A stretch of DNA of 64,000 nucleotides from Micromonospora sp. CP22 (lineage in GTDB: Bacteria; Actinomycetota; Actinomycetes; Mycobacteriales; Micromonosporaceae). Numbering within the stretch: position 1 is the stretch's first letter; the number at the start of each line of letters is the position of its first letter. The translations under genes and the position numbers were made by a program. Location of the stretch: positions 124,001 to 188,000 of the forward strand of contig NZ_VCJO01000001.1 in the NCBI RefSeq assembly GCF_009712475.1, read 5' to 3'. Below are positions 49,437 to 58,398 of the stretch, piece after piece. The notes under the pieces were generated by a model. That model saw only the letters and a list, made by a program, of their open reading frames with translations. It did not search any database and was not told the origin of the DNA.

Positions 49437-50447
49437 TTGCCGGCTGTCCTGGAAATCGAAGGTCTACGAAAGACGTACCGAAGTCGACGCCGGGGTACCC
49501 GTAACGCCCTGGACGGCTTCGACATGCAGGTCGAGGCGGGTCAGGTGCACGGCTTCCTCGGCCCCAACGGGTCGGGCAAGACCACCACGCTGCGTACGCT
49601 GCTCGGCCTGATCCGGCCGGACGGCGGTCGGATGGCGATCCTCGGGCACGAGGTGCCCGCAACGCTGGACCAGGTCGCTCCGCAGGTCGGCGCGATCGTG
49701 GAGAGCCCGCAGTTCTTCCCGCACTTCACCGCGCGGGACACGCTGTCGCTGCTGGCCAGCGCCGGTGAGCTGCCCGAGCAGCGGGTCGACGAGGTGCTGG
49801 AGCTGGTCGGGCTGCGCGACCGGGCCGGTGAGCGGGTCAAGACGTACTCGCTCGGCATGAAGCAGCGGCTCGCGGTCGCCTCGGCGCTGCTCAAGAACCC
49901 CAAGCTGCTGATCCTCGACGAGCCGGCCAACGGTCTCGACCCGGGCGGCATCCGGGAGATGCGGACGCTGATGCGCGACCTCTCCGCCTCCGGGATGACC
50001 GTGGTGCTGTCCAGCCACATCCTCGGTGAGATCCAGCTGATCTGCGACTCGGTCACCATCATCTCGCTGGGTCGGCGGGTCGCCTTCGGCCCGGTCGACG
50101 AGGTGCTGGCCCAGCACTCGTCCGGTGCGGTCCGGGTGCGGCTGGAGGCTGCCGCCGACCTGCCGGTCGCCGCCACGGCGCTGACCCGGGCCGGCGTACG
50201 CGTCACCACCAACGACGACCACCTGATGCTCGCCGGGGTGGACAAGCCCGCCACGGTCACCCGGCTCCTGGCCGAGCAGGGCCTCTACGTCAGTGAACTC
50301 GCGCCGATCGCGGTCGACCTGGAGAGCGTCTTCCTCGAACTGACCAACACCGCGCCGCTACCCGGCCAGCATCGACAGGTCGACCAGTCCGTACGAGTCG
50401 ACGGGGCGGCGTCGTCCGCGCCCGTCGGGGGAGGTTGGGGCGCGTGA
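49437..50447 (+). CDS. ABC transporter ATP-binding protein (exporter type)
   Basis: A 336-residue ATPase. Walker A is GPNGSGKTT near residue 42, Q-loop VESPQFFP, signature YSLGMKQRLAVASAL, Walker B LLILDEPANGLD, and the switch His in LSSHILGEI. The ABC-2 C-terminal extension reaches residue 336. The start is TTG at 49437, 6 nt after GGGGGAGG; no ATG or GTG fits. It belongs to the drug- or bacteriocin-export group. Its stop overlaps the permease start (GTGA). Confidence 0.92.
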   Translation: MPAVLEIEGLRKTYRSRRRGTRNALDGFDMQVEAGQVHGFLGPNGSGKTTTLRTLLGLIRPDGGRMAILGHEVPATLDQVAPQVGAIVESPQFFPHFTARDTLSLLASAGELPEQRVDEVLELVGLRDRAGERVKTYSLGMKQRLAVASALLKNPKLLILDEPANGLDPGGIREMRTLMRDLSASGMTVVLSSHILGEIQLICDSVTIISLGRRVAFGPVDEVLAQHSSGAVRVRLEAAADLPVAATALTRAGVRVTTNDDHLMLAGVDKPATVTRLLAEQGLYVSELAPIAVDLESVFLELTNTAPLPGQHRQVDQSVRVDGAASSAPVGGGWGA

Positions 50448-51457
50448 GTCTCTTCCGTACCGAGCTGCGCCGGCTGGCCAAGCGGCGTTTCGCCCGCTGG
50501 ATGACCGCAGGTGGCCTGGTGGTGCTGGTCCTGGTGGCGGCGGGCATGTTCCTCAGCAACGAGAAGATCGGCCCGGACCAACTCGCGGAGGCGCGCCAGG
50601 CCGCCGACCGGCAGCACCAGGAGCAGGTCCGCTGGGCCGAGCAGGAACGCGCGAACTGCGAGCGGGCCAAGGCGGCCGGGGAGAACGTCGACTACTACCC
50701 GGTCGACTGCGCCGAGATCACCCCGCCGCCCCGCGAGTCGATCGAGGAGCAGTGGTTCCTGCCCTCGACCTTCAACTTCCGGGAAAGCTTCGGGGAGATG
50801 CTCATCCCGCTCGCCGCGATCCTGGCCCTGGTCGGATTCGTGGTCGGCGCCTCCTTCGTGGGTGCCGAGTGGAACACCGGCGGCATGATGAATCTGCTGC
50901 TCTGGCGGCCGAAACGGCTGACCGTCCTGCTGACCAAGCTGGGCGCGCTGCTCACCGGACTGCTCGCGCTGGCCCTGCCCGCCACTGCGGCCTGGTTCGG
51001 CAGCATGTGGCTGATCGCCAACTGGCGGGGCACCACCGAGGGGATGACCTCCGGCGCCTGGCAGTCGTTCCTCATCACCGGGCTGCGCGGCATGGTGCTG
51101 GCGTTGGTCGCGGCGACGGTGGGCTTCGCCCTGGCCTCGCTCGGCCGACACACCGCGATGGCGCTCGGCGGGGCGATCGCGGTGATGGTGGTCGGCCAGA
51201 TCGGGCTCGGCATCGTGCTGTCCATGGCGCAGGTCCGGTTCGCCGAGGCGTGGCTGCTGCCCACCTACGCGTACGCCTGGATGGCCAAGACGGTCACCCT
51301 TCAGGACTGGCAGGCGTGCAACGCCACCTACACCGGCGAGTGCGAGCCGGCCACCCTGGACATCACCTGGCAACACTCGTCGGTGCTGTTCAGTGTCGGG
51401 ATCGTGCTCTTCCTGGGCGCGGCGCTGTGGACGATGCGTCGGCGGGACATCACCTGA
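50444..51457 (+). CDS. ABC-2-type permease
   Basis: A 337-residue membrane protein with about six helices. A first helix (residues 21-38) is followed by an 80-residue outer loop containing two cysteines (ANCERAKAAG, PVDCAEITPP), then five helices from LIPLAAILALVGFVVGASFVGAEW onwards. A later outer loop has CNATYTGEC. The cysteines may form disulfides. With the preceding ATPase it makes a complete exporter of unknown substrate. GTG at 50444 overlaps the upstream stop. Confidence 0.88.
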   Translation: MSLFRTELRRLAKRRFARWMTAGGLVVLVLVAAGMFLSNEKIGPDQLAEARQAADRQHQEQVRWAEQERANCERAKAAGENVDYYPVDCAEITPPPRESIEEQWFLPSTFNFRESFGEMLIPLAAILALVGFVVGASFVGAEWNTGGMMNLLLWRPKRLTVLLTKLGALLTGLLALALPATAAWFGSMWLIANWRGTTEGMTSGAWQSFLITGLRGMVLALVAATVGFALASLGRHTAMALGGAIAVMVVGQIGLGIVLSMAQVRFAEAWLLPTYAYAWMAKTVTLQDWQACNATYTGECEPATLDITWQHSSVLFSVGIVLFLGAALWTMRRRDIT

Positions 51458-51461
51458 GCCG

Positions 51462-51533
51462 GGGTGGGCGCGACCGCATCCCGGTCGCGCCCACCCACGC
51501 CTCCGACCGTGCACGGGGACGGTCGGAGGCGTG
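51462..51533 (+). terminator. Tandem terminator hairpins after the ABC exporter
   Basis: Two perfect 15-bp stems lie back to back: 51462-51476 with 51482-51496 (5-nt loop), and 51496-51510 with 51519-51533 (8-nt loop). They directly follow the permease stop. Confidence 0.85.
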
Positions 51534-51618
51534 GTCGGATGCGCCAGGTGGTGCCCCTGGTTAGGCTGGTAGGCCCGGTTGGCGTCGCCCGACCCGCCGC
51601 CCCCGCGTGAGGAGCACG

Positions 51619-52077
51619 ATGCAGCCCGCCGACGCCACCCCGGCAGCGCAGACCGGTCCGGACGCCGTCACGGTGCCGCCGCCGAGGGCCGCCCCCGAGG
51701 TCGAGTCGTCGCCGCAGGCCGCCGCTCCAACCACCGTGCCCACGGACGCCACCGTCTCCACGGAGGCCGCCGCGCGCACGGCCGCCGCCGAGTCGACGGA
51801 CGCCGGGGGGTCGGACACCGGCTCGGGACGTGCCGGGTCGGCCTCCGGCGGACTCGACGAGCGGGAACGCGAGATGCTCGCCTTCGAGCGACAGTGGTGG
51901 CGGCACGCCGGAGCCAAGGAGCAGGCCATCCGGGACCGGTTCGGCCTCTCGGCCACCCGCTACTACCAGCTGTTGAACGCGTTGCTGGACAATCCCGCGG
52001 CGCTCGCCGCCGACCCGGTGCTGGTGGGCCGGTTGGTGCGACTGCGCGCCTCCCGCAGCCGCAACCGCCGGCGGTAG
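51619..52077 (+). CDS. DUF3263 helix-turn-helix protein
   Basis: A 152-residue protein. The first 75 residues are low complexity (Ala, Thr, Pro, Ser). The C-terminal DUF3263 domain, DEREREMLAFERQWWRHAGAKEQAIRDRFGLSATRYYQLLNALLD, has a helix-turn-helix likely to bind DNA. This domain is found in actinobacteria and is uncharacterised. ATG at 51619 follows GAGGAG closely. Confidence 0.85.
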   Translation: MQPADATPAAQTGPDAVTVPPPRAAPEVESSPQAAAPTTVPTDATVSTEAAARTAAAESTDAGGSDTGSGRAGSASGGLDEREREMLAFERQWWRHAGAKEQAIRDRFGLSATRYYQLLNALLDNPAALAADPVLVGRLVRLRASRSRNRRR

Positions 52078-52156
52078 GCGCGCGGGACCGACACCATCCC
52101 GGCCGTGACGTGTCGTCCGGTACGAGGCGGGTAGCCGGAGCGCGGTGGAGGTGGCG

Positions 52157-53113
52157 ATGAGCGGCGCGGGGGCAGGACGAACGGGACGGACGACGCATCC
52201 GGACACCGGGGTGCCCGAGGCCGCCCCGGAGGAGCGCCGACGGGGTGCGGTGGTCGGGCACCCACCCACCATGCGGGTTCGATCCGCTTCCGCCCCACCG
52301 CCCGGTCGGACCGTCAACGAGGACCTGGTGTTCCGGTTCGGGCCGCTGGTCGGGGTGCTGGACGGCGCGACCGTGCCGGAGGGCTTCGACACCGGCTGTG
52401 TACACGGACCGCAGTGGTATGTCCAGCACCTCGCCGCCCGCCTCGGCCTGGCCGAGGCGGCGCGTCCGGCCGCAACGCTGGTCAGCAACCTGGCCGCCGC
52501 GATCCTCGCGGTCCGTGCCGACCACGGCGAGCAGTGCGACCTCGACCACCCCGGCACCCCGTCGAGCACGGTGTGCCTGCTCCGCGACGGTGGCGACCAG
52601 GTCGACTACCTCGTGCTCTGTGACAGCCCGCTGGTGCTCGACACCGGTGGTCGCATCAACGTGGTGACCGACGACCGGCTCGCCAGCTCGGTGAGGGACC
52701 TGCGGGAGACGGCGGAACTGCTGCCCGAGCCGACCGATCCGGCCACCCGGTTCCGGCACGCGGTCACCGCGCAGCGGGCGCGGATGAACCGCACCCACGG
52801 CTACTGGGTCGCCGCCGCCGATCCGGACGCGGCCTACCACGCGGTGGTCGGGACGGTGCCCCGGCACGGTCCCGAGGCGTTGCGCCGCGCCGTGCTGCTC
52901 TCCGACGGCGCCTCCGCCCTGGTCGAGGAGTTCGGTCTGCTCGACTGGCCCGGCCTGTTGGACGTGGTGACCACGGAGGGACCGGACGCGCTGATCGACC
53001 GGGTACGCGTCGCCGAACGAGACCATTCCGACCGACGCCGACGGCACAAGGCGGCCGACGACGCCTCCGCCGTCTACTGCGAGTTCGCCCGGCCGGACGA
53101 TCGCGGAGCGTGA
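52157..53113 (+). CDS. PP2C-like serine/threonine phosphatase domain protein
   Basis: A 318-residue protein. Acidic motifs of the PP2C fold are recognisable: NEDLVFRFGPLVGVLDGAT near residue 55, VLLSDGAS near 250 and DDASAVYCEF at the C-terminus, which supply metal-binding aspartates. Some PP2C motifs are diverged, so activity is likely but not certain. The target is unknown. ATG at 52157 follows GGAGGT. Confidence 0.72.
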   Translation: MSGAGAGRTGRTTHPDTGVPEAAPEERRRGAVVGHPPTMRVRSASAPPPGRTVNEDLVFRFGPLVGVLDGATVPEGFDTGCVHGPQWYVQHLAARLGLAEAARPAATLVSNLAAAILAVRADHGEQCDLDHPGTPSSTVCLLRDGGDQVDYLVLCDSPLVLDTGGRINVVTDDRLASSVRDLRETAELLPEPTDPATRFRHAVTAQRARMNRTHGYWVAAADPDAAYHAVVGTVPRHGPEALRRAVLLSDGASALVEEFGLLDWPGLLDVVTTEGPDALIDRVRVAERDHSDRRRRHKAADDASAVYCEFARPDDRGA

Positions 53114-53218
53114 CCCGGGAGGCTGATTCGACCCGACCGGTCGGTACCGCTCCGCCGGAGGGTCCGGTCGTCGCCAACTGGCTGGACGCACGGCTCCGGG
53201 CGCGGAAGACTGCGGCAC

Positions 53219-53725
53219 GTGACTGGTGCGGTCCGGTTGGAGCCGGTGGACGAGCGGAACCTCGAACCGTTGCTCTCCGTGGCGGTGGCCGAGGCGGAGC
53301 CGGCCGACGTGATGCCGCCGGTGGAGGCACCGGCCGGCTGGTCGCACGCCCGGCGGGAGGCGTTCCGGGACTTCCACCGGGCCAGCTTCGGTGGGCTGGG
53401 CGGGTCCGCTCGCAGCGCGATGTACGCGATCGTGGCGGGCGGCGAGGTGGTCGGGATGATCCGGATGAGCTGCCGGGACGAGCCTGGCGTCGCCGAGGTG
53501 GGCATGTGGCTCGGCCGGTCGGCCCGAGGGCAGGGGATCGGCGCGGCAGCGCTGCGGGAGCTGCTGCACCTGGCGGCGGCGGCCGGCATGCGGACCGTGG
53601 TCGCCGAGACCGCGCCGGAGAATCGCGGCGCACTCTCCGTGCTCGGCAGGTGCGGCGCGAAACTGCGCGAGGCCGACGACCGGGTGTACGCCGAGATCTC
53701 GCTGGACGACACCGCGCCCTGTTGA
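53219..53725 (+). CDS. GNAT-family N-acetyltransferase
   Basis: A 168-residue acetyltransferase. The central strands EVVGMIRMSCRDEPGVAEVGMWLGRSARGQGIGAAAL include the acetyl-CoA loop (RGQGIG), and ETAPENRGALSVLGRCGAKL matches the later GNAT motif B. It resembles RimJ/RimL-type enzymes; substrate unknown. GTG at 53219 is the start. Its stop is 12 nt from that of the convergent AAA gene. Confidence 0.85.
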   Translation: MTGAVRLEPVDERNLEPLLSVAVAEAEPADVMPPVEAPAGWSHARREAFRDFHRASFGGLGGSARSAMYAIVAGGEVVGMIRMSCRDEPGVAEVGMWLGRSARGQGIGAAALRELLHLAAAAGMRTVVAETAPENRGALSVLGRCGAKLREADDRVYAEISLDDTAPC

Positions 53726-53737
53726 CCGTCGGCGCGC

Positions 53738-56107
53738 TCAGCCGCGCTGTTCGGCGTACGCGGCGAGCCAGGCGACCTGGGCCGGGTCCAGGGACGGGCG
53801 CACCCGGGACCGGGCCGCCGCGACGTGCTCGGCGGTGACCGTGGAGGCGGTCAACGACTCCCGCATCGCGGCCAACGCCGCCTCACGGACCAGCGCCGCG
53901 CAGTCGGCGGCCGAGAACCCGTCCAACTCCGCGCCGAGGGCGGGCAGGTCGACGCCCTCGGCGAGCGGCACGTTGCGCGCGGCGGCCCGCAGGATCTCCG
54001 TGCGGGCCTCGGCGTCCGGTGGCGGCACGTAGACCAGCCGTTCCAGCCGCCCCGGACGCAGCAGCGCCGGGTCGACCAGGTCGGGACGGTTCGTCGCGCC
54101 GACCACCACCACGTTGCGCAACGCCTCCACCCCGTCCAGCTCGGTGAGCAGCGCGGCGACCACCCGGTCGGCGGTGCCGCCGTCGGTGGCCTGGCCGCGT
54201 ACCGGGGCGAGCGCGTCGATCTCGTCGAGGAAGACCAACGTCGGGGCGGCCTCCCGGGCCCGGCGGAACAACTCGCGGACCGCGCGTTCGCTCTCGCCGA
54301 CCCACTTGGACAGCAGCTCCGCGCCCTTGACCGACAGCACGTTCGCCCGTCCGGTCCCGGCCAACGCGGTCACCAGGTAGGTCTTGCCGCAGCCGGGCGG
54401 GCCGTAGAGCAGCACACCGCGCGGCGGCTGCACGCCGAGCCGGGCGAAGGTGTCCGGGTAGGTCAACGGCCACAGCACCGACTCGGTGAGGGTCTGCTTG
54501 ACCTCCACCAGGTCGCCGACGTCGTCCAGGGTCACCCGGGCCAGTTCGAGGGTGGCGGCGGCCATGGTGGTCGGCCGTACCACCTCGAGCGCGGCGGTGA
54601 AGTCCGCCATCAGCACCGTGGGCGTCTGCGCCGACTTCTGTCGCAGGGCCGCGCGTACTCCGGCCTCGCGGACCAGCGCGGCCAGGTCGGCGGCGACGAA
54701 ACCGGGGGTACGCGAGGCGACCTCGTCGAGCCGTACGTCGTCGGCGAGCGGAACCGGGCGGGTCAGCACGGTCAGCTGCTCCCGGCGCAGGGCCGCGTCG
54801 GGCAGCGGTACGTCGATCCGCAACGAGAGTAGGCCCGGGGCACGTATGGCCGGGTCCACCGCCTCCGGTCGGCTGCTGGTGCCGACCACCGCCGCGCCGG
54901 CCGCGACGAGCTGTGCCACGCACTGGCGGAACACCGTGGCCAGCGGTCCGGGTGTCTCCGCCGGGGTCAGTGCCTCCACGTCGGTGACCAGCAGCACGGC
55001 CGGTCCACCGGTCAGCGCGTCGGCGGTCACCGCCCGGAGCCGGGCCGCGGCCGAGTCGTTGGTCAGCGCCGCGAGCTCCGGTGCCCAGAGCGCATGCACC
55101 CGGGCACCGACCTGGGCGGCCACCGCCCGGACCAGCGCCGCCTTGCCCGACCCGGCCGGCCCGCTCACCAGCACGCCCAGCGCCACGGTGGTGCTCAGCC
55201 GGCTGAGCACCTCCCGGTGGTGGAAGCCGAGGTCGAGCAGTTCGGTCAGTTCCTCCGCCTGGGCGCGTAGGCCGGGCAGCTCGTCCACCGAGGGCACGTG
55301 CTGTCCGTCCGCCTCGTCGGCCAGATTTCCGTCGATGTCCTGCCCCGCGTCGGTACGCGAGGCGCCCCGCGACGCGGCCCGGACACCGCCCGCGTCGCCG
55401 GGCCGCCCGCCGCCAGCGGTCGGCGTACCCGGCCAGCCGTTGGCGGTCGCACCGTAGGTTGGCCAGTCACCGGCCCCACCACCGGGGTGCCGGTCGCCGG
55501 CACCCGAGGCGTCGGCCGCCCCGCCGTGGGTGGCTGGACCGTGCTCCCAGGCCACCAGGGTGTCCATGGTGACCAGTGCGCCCGGATCCGGCTCGGCGGC
55601 CAGCACCCGCAGCAGGGTGCTGGTCCAGGCGTAGCCGACCCGGGTGGACAGGCTGCGTCGGGCCGCCTCGACCAGGGTGCGGGACGAGGCGTCCGGCAGC
55701 ACGTCCTGGGGCAACAGGGAGACGTCGTCCCCGGTGGTGACCACCTTCCCGAGCAGCGCCAGCCGCAGCATCTCCGGGGATACCACCGCGACGATCTCGG
55801 CCGGTCCGGCGAGCAGCACCCGGCGGGCCGGGGTGACGGGTATCGGGCTCAGTCGCACCTGCCCGCCGTCACGTACGCCGAGATTGCCCAGCATCAGGTC
55901 GTCGGCGTGCAACAGGGCCGCGCTGGCCGTGCTCTCGGCCGCCGCGACGAGGCCGGCGGTCACCCGCCGTCCGGCCAACCGGACCGGGTCACCCGGGCGC
56001 AGCGCGAGGGCGGTGAGCGCCTCCGGGTGCAGCCGGACGATACCCCGTCGGGCGTCCAGCGCGGCCGGCCGCAGGCTCGCGATCAGGGTCAGCTCTGGTT
56101 CGCCCAC
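53738..56107 (-). CDS. CDC48/VCP-like AAA ATPase with a degenerate first ATPase module
   Basis: A 789-residue protein. The N-terminal 190 residues form the double-psi barrel type substrate domain (LHPEALTALALRPGDPVRLAGR). A Gly-rich linker covers about 195-275. The first AAA module has GPAGSGKAA in place of GKT and VLLVTDVEAL with no catalytic Glu in Walker B, so it is probably inactive in hydrolysis. The second has GPPGCGKT, LVFLDEIDAL and GATNRPDLVDPALLRPGR, all canonical. It likely unfolds or remodels proteins as a hexamer. GTG at 56107. Confidence 0.9.
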   Translation of the reverse strand: MGEPELTLIASLRPAALDARRGIVRLHPEALTALALRPGDPVRLAGRRVTAGLVAAAESTASAALLHADDLMLGNLGVRDGGQVRLSPIPVTPARRVLLAGPAEIVAVVSPEMLRLALLGKVVTTGDDVSLLPQDVLPDASSRTLVEAARRSLSTRVGYAWTSTLLRVLAAEPDPGALVTMDTLVAWEHGPATHGGAADASGAGDRHPGGGAGDWPTYGATANGWPGTPTAGGGRPGDAGGVRAASRGASRTDAGQDIDGNLADEADGQHVPSVDELPGLRAQAEELTELLDLGFHHREVLSRLSTTVALGVLVSGPAGSGKAALVRAVAAQVGARVHALWAPELAALTNDSAAARLRAVTADALTGGPAVLLVTDVEALTPAETPGPLATVFRQCVAQLVAAGAAVVGTSSRPEAVDPAIRAPGLLSLRIDVPLPDAALRREQLTVLTRPVPLADDVRLDEVASRTPGFVAADLAALVREAGVRAALRQKSAQTPTVLMADFTAALEVVRPTTMAAATLELARVTLDDVGDLVEVKQTLTESVLWPLTYPDTFARLGVQPPRGVLLYGPPGCGKTYLVTALAGTGRANVLSVKGAELLSKWVGESERAVRELFRRAREAAPTLVFLDEIDALAPVRGQATDGGTADRVVAALLTELDGVEALRNVVVVGATNRPDLVDPALLRPGRLERLVYVPPPDAEARTEILRAAARNVPLAEGVDLPALGAELDGFSAADCAALVREAALAAMRESLTASTVTAEHVAAARSRVRPSLDPAQVAWLAAYAEQRG

Positions 56108-56142
56108 CGCCCGACCCTAGCGCCTGGCCGCCCGTCGCCCGG

Positions 56143-56658
56143 TCAACCGGCTGGCTCCTCCCCGGTGAGCAGCGACGGATCGCGCCGGATCAGCTCGGCC
56201 AACCGGGCCGCCGGGGCCTCGGTCAGGCCGTCCGGTGCGGAGGACCGGACGGGCACGGTCTTGATCGACAGCGGCCAGGAAGGCGGCGGCGCGGCGGGCT
56301 GCCCGCTGACCGTGACCTCCTGATCGACCCACGTGACCCGTAGGTCGTACGCCTTCCCGCCATGCTCGACCCGGGCGGTGACGGAGGTGCCCGGATGCGC
56401 CGCCACGGCTGCCCGCAGCGCCTCGGCGACGTCCTCCACGGGGTGCCGGGACGGCGTCTCGTGAGCGGGAGGACGGGTGCCGACCCAGCCGGGCCCCGCG
56501 TTGCGGTTGTCGGTCCGGCTCAAAGAGGAGCCGCTGCCCCCCTCCGGCCCCGGACCGGGTTGGTCGTCGGCCGCCCCGGTCGGATCTCCGGCCCGTCGGC
56601 GCAGCGCCTCCTCGCGCCGACGCATCCGGGCCAGAGTCTCGTCCAGTCCGCCTCTCAT
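56143..56658 (-). CDS. Hypothetical protein at the end of the conservon
   Basis: A 171-residue protein of unknown function. The basic N-terminus (MRGGLDETLARMRRREEALRRRA) looks helical, a Gly/Pro/Ser linker follows, and the C-terminal half has a small alpha-beta domain (SVTARVEHGGKAYDLRVTWVDQEVTVSG; LAELIRRDPSLLTG). It lies 42 nt after the GTPase gene on the same strand, so it may act with the conservon. ATG at 56658 is preferred to GTG at 56667. Confidence 0.68.
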   Translation of the reverse strand: MRGGLDETLARMRRREEALRRRAGDPTGAADDQPGPGPEGGSGSSLSRTDNRNAGPGWVGTRPPAHETPSRHPVEDVAEALRAAVAAHPGTSVTARVEHGGKAYDLRVTWVDQEVTVSGQPAAPPPSWPLSIKTVPVRSSAPDGLTEAPAARLAELIRRDPSLLTGEEPAG

Positions 56659-56700
56659 CCGCCTCACCCCTTCCCACGAGGGGCCCGTGAGCCGATCGGC

Positions 56701-57474
56701 TCAGGCCCGCTTCTCCCGGGTGGCCCGGTCCAGCGCACGGTCCAGGACGACCAGCAGGGCGTCCCTGACCGAGAGCCGGTCCCGCGCGTCGAACTGCACC
56801 AGAGGTATATGTTCGCCGATCGCCAGCGCCCACCGGATCGCACCCAGGTCGTGCGCCAACCGCCCGTCGAAGGCGTTCACCCCGACCACGAACGGCAGTC
56901 CCGACCGTTCGAAGAAGTCGATCGCCGGGTAGCAGTCGTCGAGCCGGGCGCTGTCGACCACCACCAGCGCACCGAGCGCACCCCGGGCCAGGTCGTCCCA
57001 CATGAAGCCGAAACGGGTCTGGCCCGGTGTGCCGAACAGGTAGAGCTTCAGGCTGCGGTCGATGGTGACACAACCGAAATCCATCGCCACCGTGGTGGTG
57101 GTCTTCCCGGAGCGCTGACCGGGGTCGTCGACCCCGATTCCGGCGGTGGTCATCTCCGCCTCGGTGGTCAGCGGAGCGATCTCCGAGATCGAGCCCACGG
57201 TGGTGGTCTTGCCGACCCCGAAGCCGCCGGCCACCAGGATCTTCACCGGGATCGGCGGCTTCGCCCGGTGGCGCGTACCCGAGCCGGACGACGCCGCGGC
57301 CGGCGGCCGGTACGGCGGGGGTACCGGGGCGGGATGGGCCGGCGGCGGCGGCGCGGGGGCCCGGCCGATGGACGGCGGTGGCGGCGCGGAACCGCCGTAG
57401 CGGGTCGCGGCGCTGTTGGCGGCGAGCGCGCCCGGTGGTGCTGCGGGCCAGTCAGGAGATTGCACGAAGTCCAT
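56701..57474 (-). CDS. Conservon GTPase (CvnD-type Ras-like)
   Basis: A 257-residue protein. The first 75 residues are a Pro/Ala-rich tail. The G domain has the P-loop VAGGFGVGKTTTVGSI near residue 83, a threonine-rich switch region (TTTTVAMDFG), the G3-like FGTPGQTRF and VVGVNAFDG in the place of NKxD. It belongs to the small GTPases of actinobacterial conservons, paired with the Roadblock and DUF742 proteins. The gene overlaps the DUF742 stop by 23 nt. Confidence 0.92.
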   Translation of the reverse strand: MDFVQSPDWPAAPPGALAANSAATRYGGSAPPPPSIGRAPAPPPPAHPAPVPPPYRPPAAASSGSGTRHRAKPPIPVKILVAGGFGVGKTTTVGSISEIAPLTTEAEMTTAGIGVDDPGQRSGKTTTTVAMDFGCVTIDRSLKLYLFGTPGQTRFGFMWDDLARGALGALVVVDSARLDDCYPAIDFFERSGLPFVVGVNAFDGRLAHDLGAIRWALAIGEHIPLVQFDARDRLSVRDALLVVLDRALDRATREKRA

Positions 57475-57931
57475 CAATCACTCGCAGGATGACATCGGGG
57501 TCGAGGGCGTCGTCGGCATCGGTCACGTGCACGTCCAGATGGCCGGCGGCGCGCAGGTCGCCCACCAGCACTCGGGTCACGCCGAAGTGCAGGCGGGTCT
57601 TGGCGGAGATCTCGGCGACCGAGATCGGCTCACTACACAGCGCCACGATCGCCTGGAGTTCGGGGCTCAACCGGGTGGCTGTGACACTCCACGGCTCGGT
57701 GGCCGGTCGGGCGGTCACCTGTGTCTCCAGGCCGATCGTGGGATCGGCACCGGCCACCCGGCCGGCGGTCAGCACGAAGGGGCGCGGCCCGGTCGGTCCG
57801 ACCTCCTCGGGCTCCGATCCCGCCGCCGGTGCACCTGCCGGGCCGGCGGAGCCGACCGGGGAGGAGTCGCGCAGGTAGGGCCGGATGCGGATCACCGGCT
57901 CCTGTTCCGCACCGGCGGCGTCGGGAGTCAT
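57452..57931 (-). CDS. DUF742 protein (CvnC-type)
   Basis: A 159-residue protein: RPYLRDSS at the N-terminus, RPFVLTAGRVAG, and a winged-helix-like C-terminal domain ELQAIVALCSEPISVAEISAKTRLHFGVTRVLVGDLRAAGHL as in other DUF742 members. It is thought to work between the histidine kinase and the GTPase. ATG overlaps the Roadblock stop (ATGA). Confidence 0.92.
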   Translation of the reverse strand: MTPDAAGAEQEPVIRIRPYLRDSSPVGSAGPAGAPAAGSEPEEVGPTGPRPFVLTAGRVAGADPTIGLETQVTARPATEPWSVTATRLSPELQAIVALCSEPISVAEISAKTRLHFGVTRVLVGDLRAAGHLDVHVTDADDALDPDVILRVIDGLRAIS

Positions 57932-58398
57932 TGCTGCACGGAGTTCTTGAGTTCGGCGATCAGGCGCGGGGTGAGCGCGCCACCGGCTCGACCGGCGAAG
58001 AGGGTCATCTCGTAGGCGACGGTGCCCAGGTTCGCCGACCGGTCCGCGACGACGCCGAGCACCGAACCGCTGCTGATCGCGCTGATCAGGAGATAACCCT
58101 CGGCCATGTCCACCACGACCCGGTTCAGGCCGCCCAACGCGTACCAGCTGGCGGCCCCACCGGCCAGGCTGGTCATGCCGGAGACCACCGCGGCGAGGCG
58201 CTCCGCGTTGGACCTGTCCTTGATCGCGGACATCGCCATCAGCAGACCGTCCGACGACACGGCGATCGCCTCCAGCACCCCTGCGGTTCCCGAGGTGAAG
58301 GAGTCCAGAAGCCAGTTGAACGTCCGGGCCTCGGGGCTGAGGTCACCGGCCGGATGGTTCTGGTGGTCGAGGTTCTCGTGCACGTGCGGGCTGGTCAC
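57928..58398 (-). CDS. Roadblock/LC7-domain protein (CvnB-type)
   Basis: A 156-residue Roadblock fold: NWLLDSFTSGTAGVLEAIAVSSDGLLMAMSAI, LAAVVSGMTSLAGGAASWY and VVVDMAEGYLLISAIS. Such MglB-like proteins act on small GTPases, here the CvnD-type one two genes on. GTG at 58398 overlaps the kinase stop. Confidence 0.93.
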   Translation of the reverse strand: MTSPHVHENLDHQNHPAGDLSPEARTFNWLLDSFTSGTAGVLEAIAVSSDGLLMAMSAIKDRSNAERLAAVVSGMTSLAGGAASWYALGGLNRVVVDMAEGYLLISAISSGSVLGVVADRSANLGTVAYEMTLFAGRAGGALTPRLIAELKNSVQQ

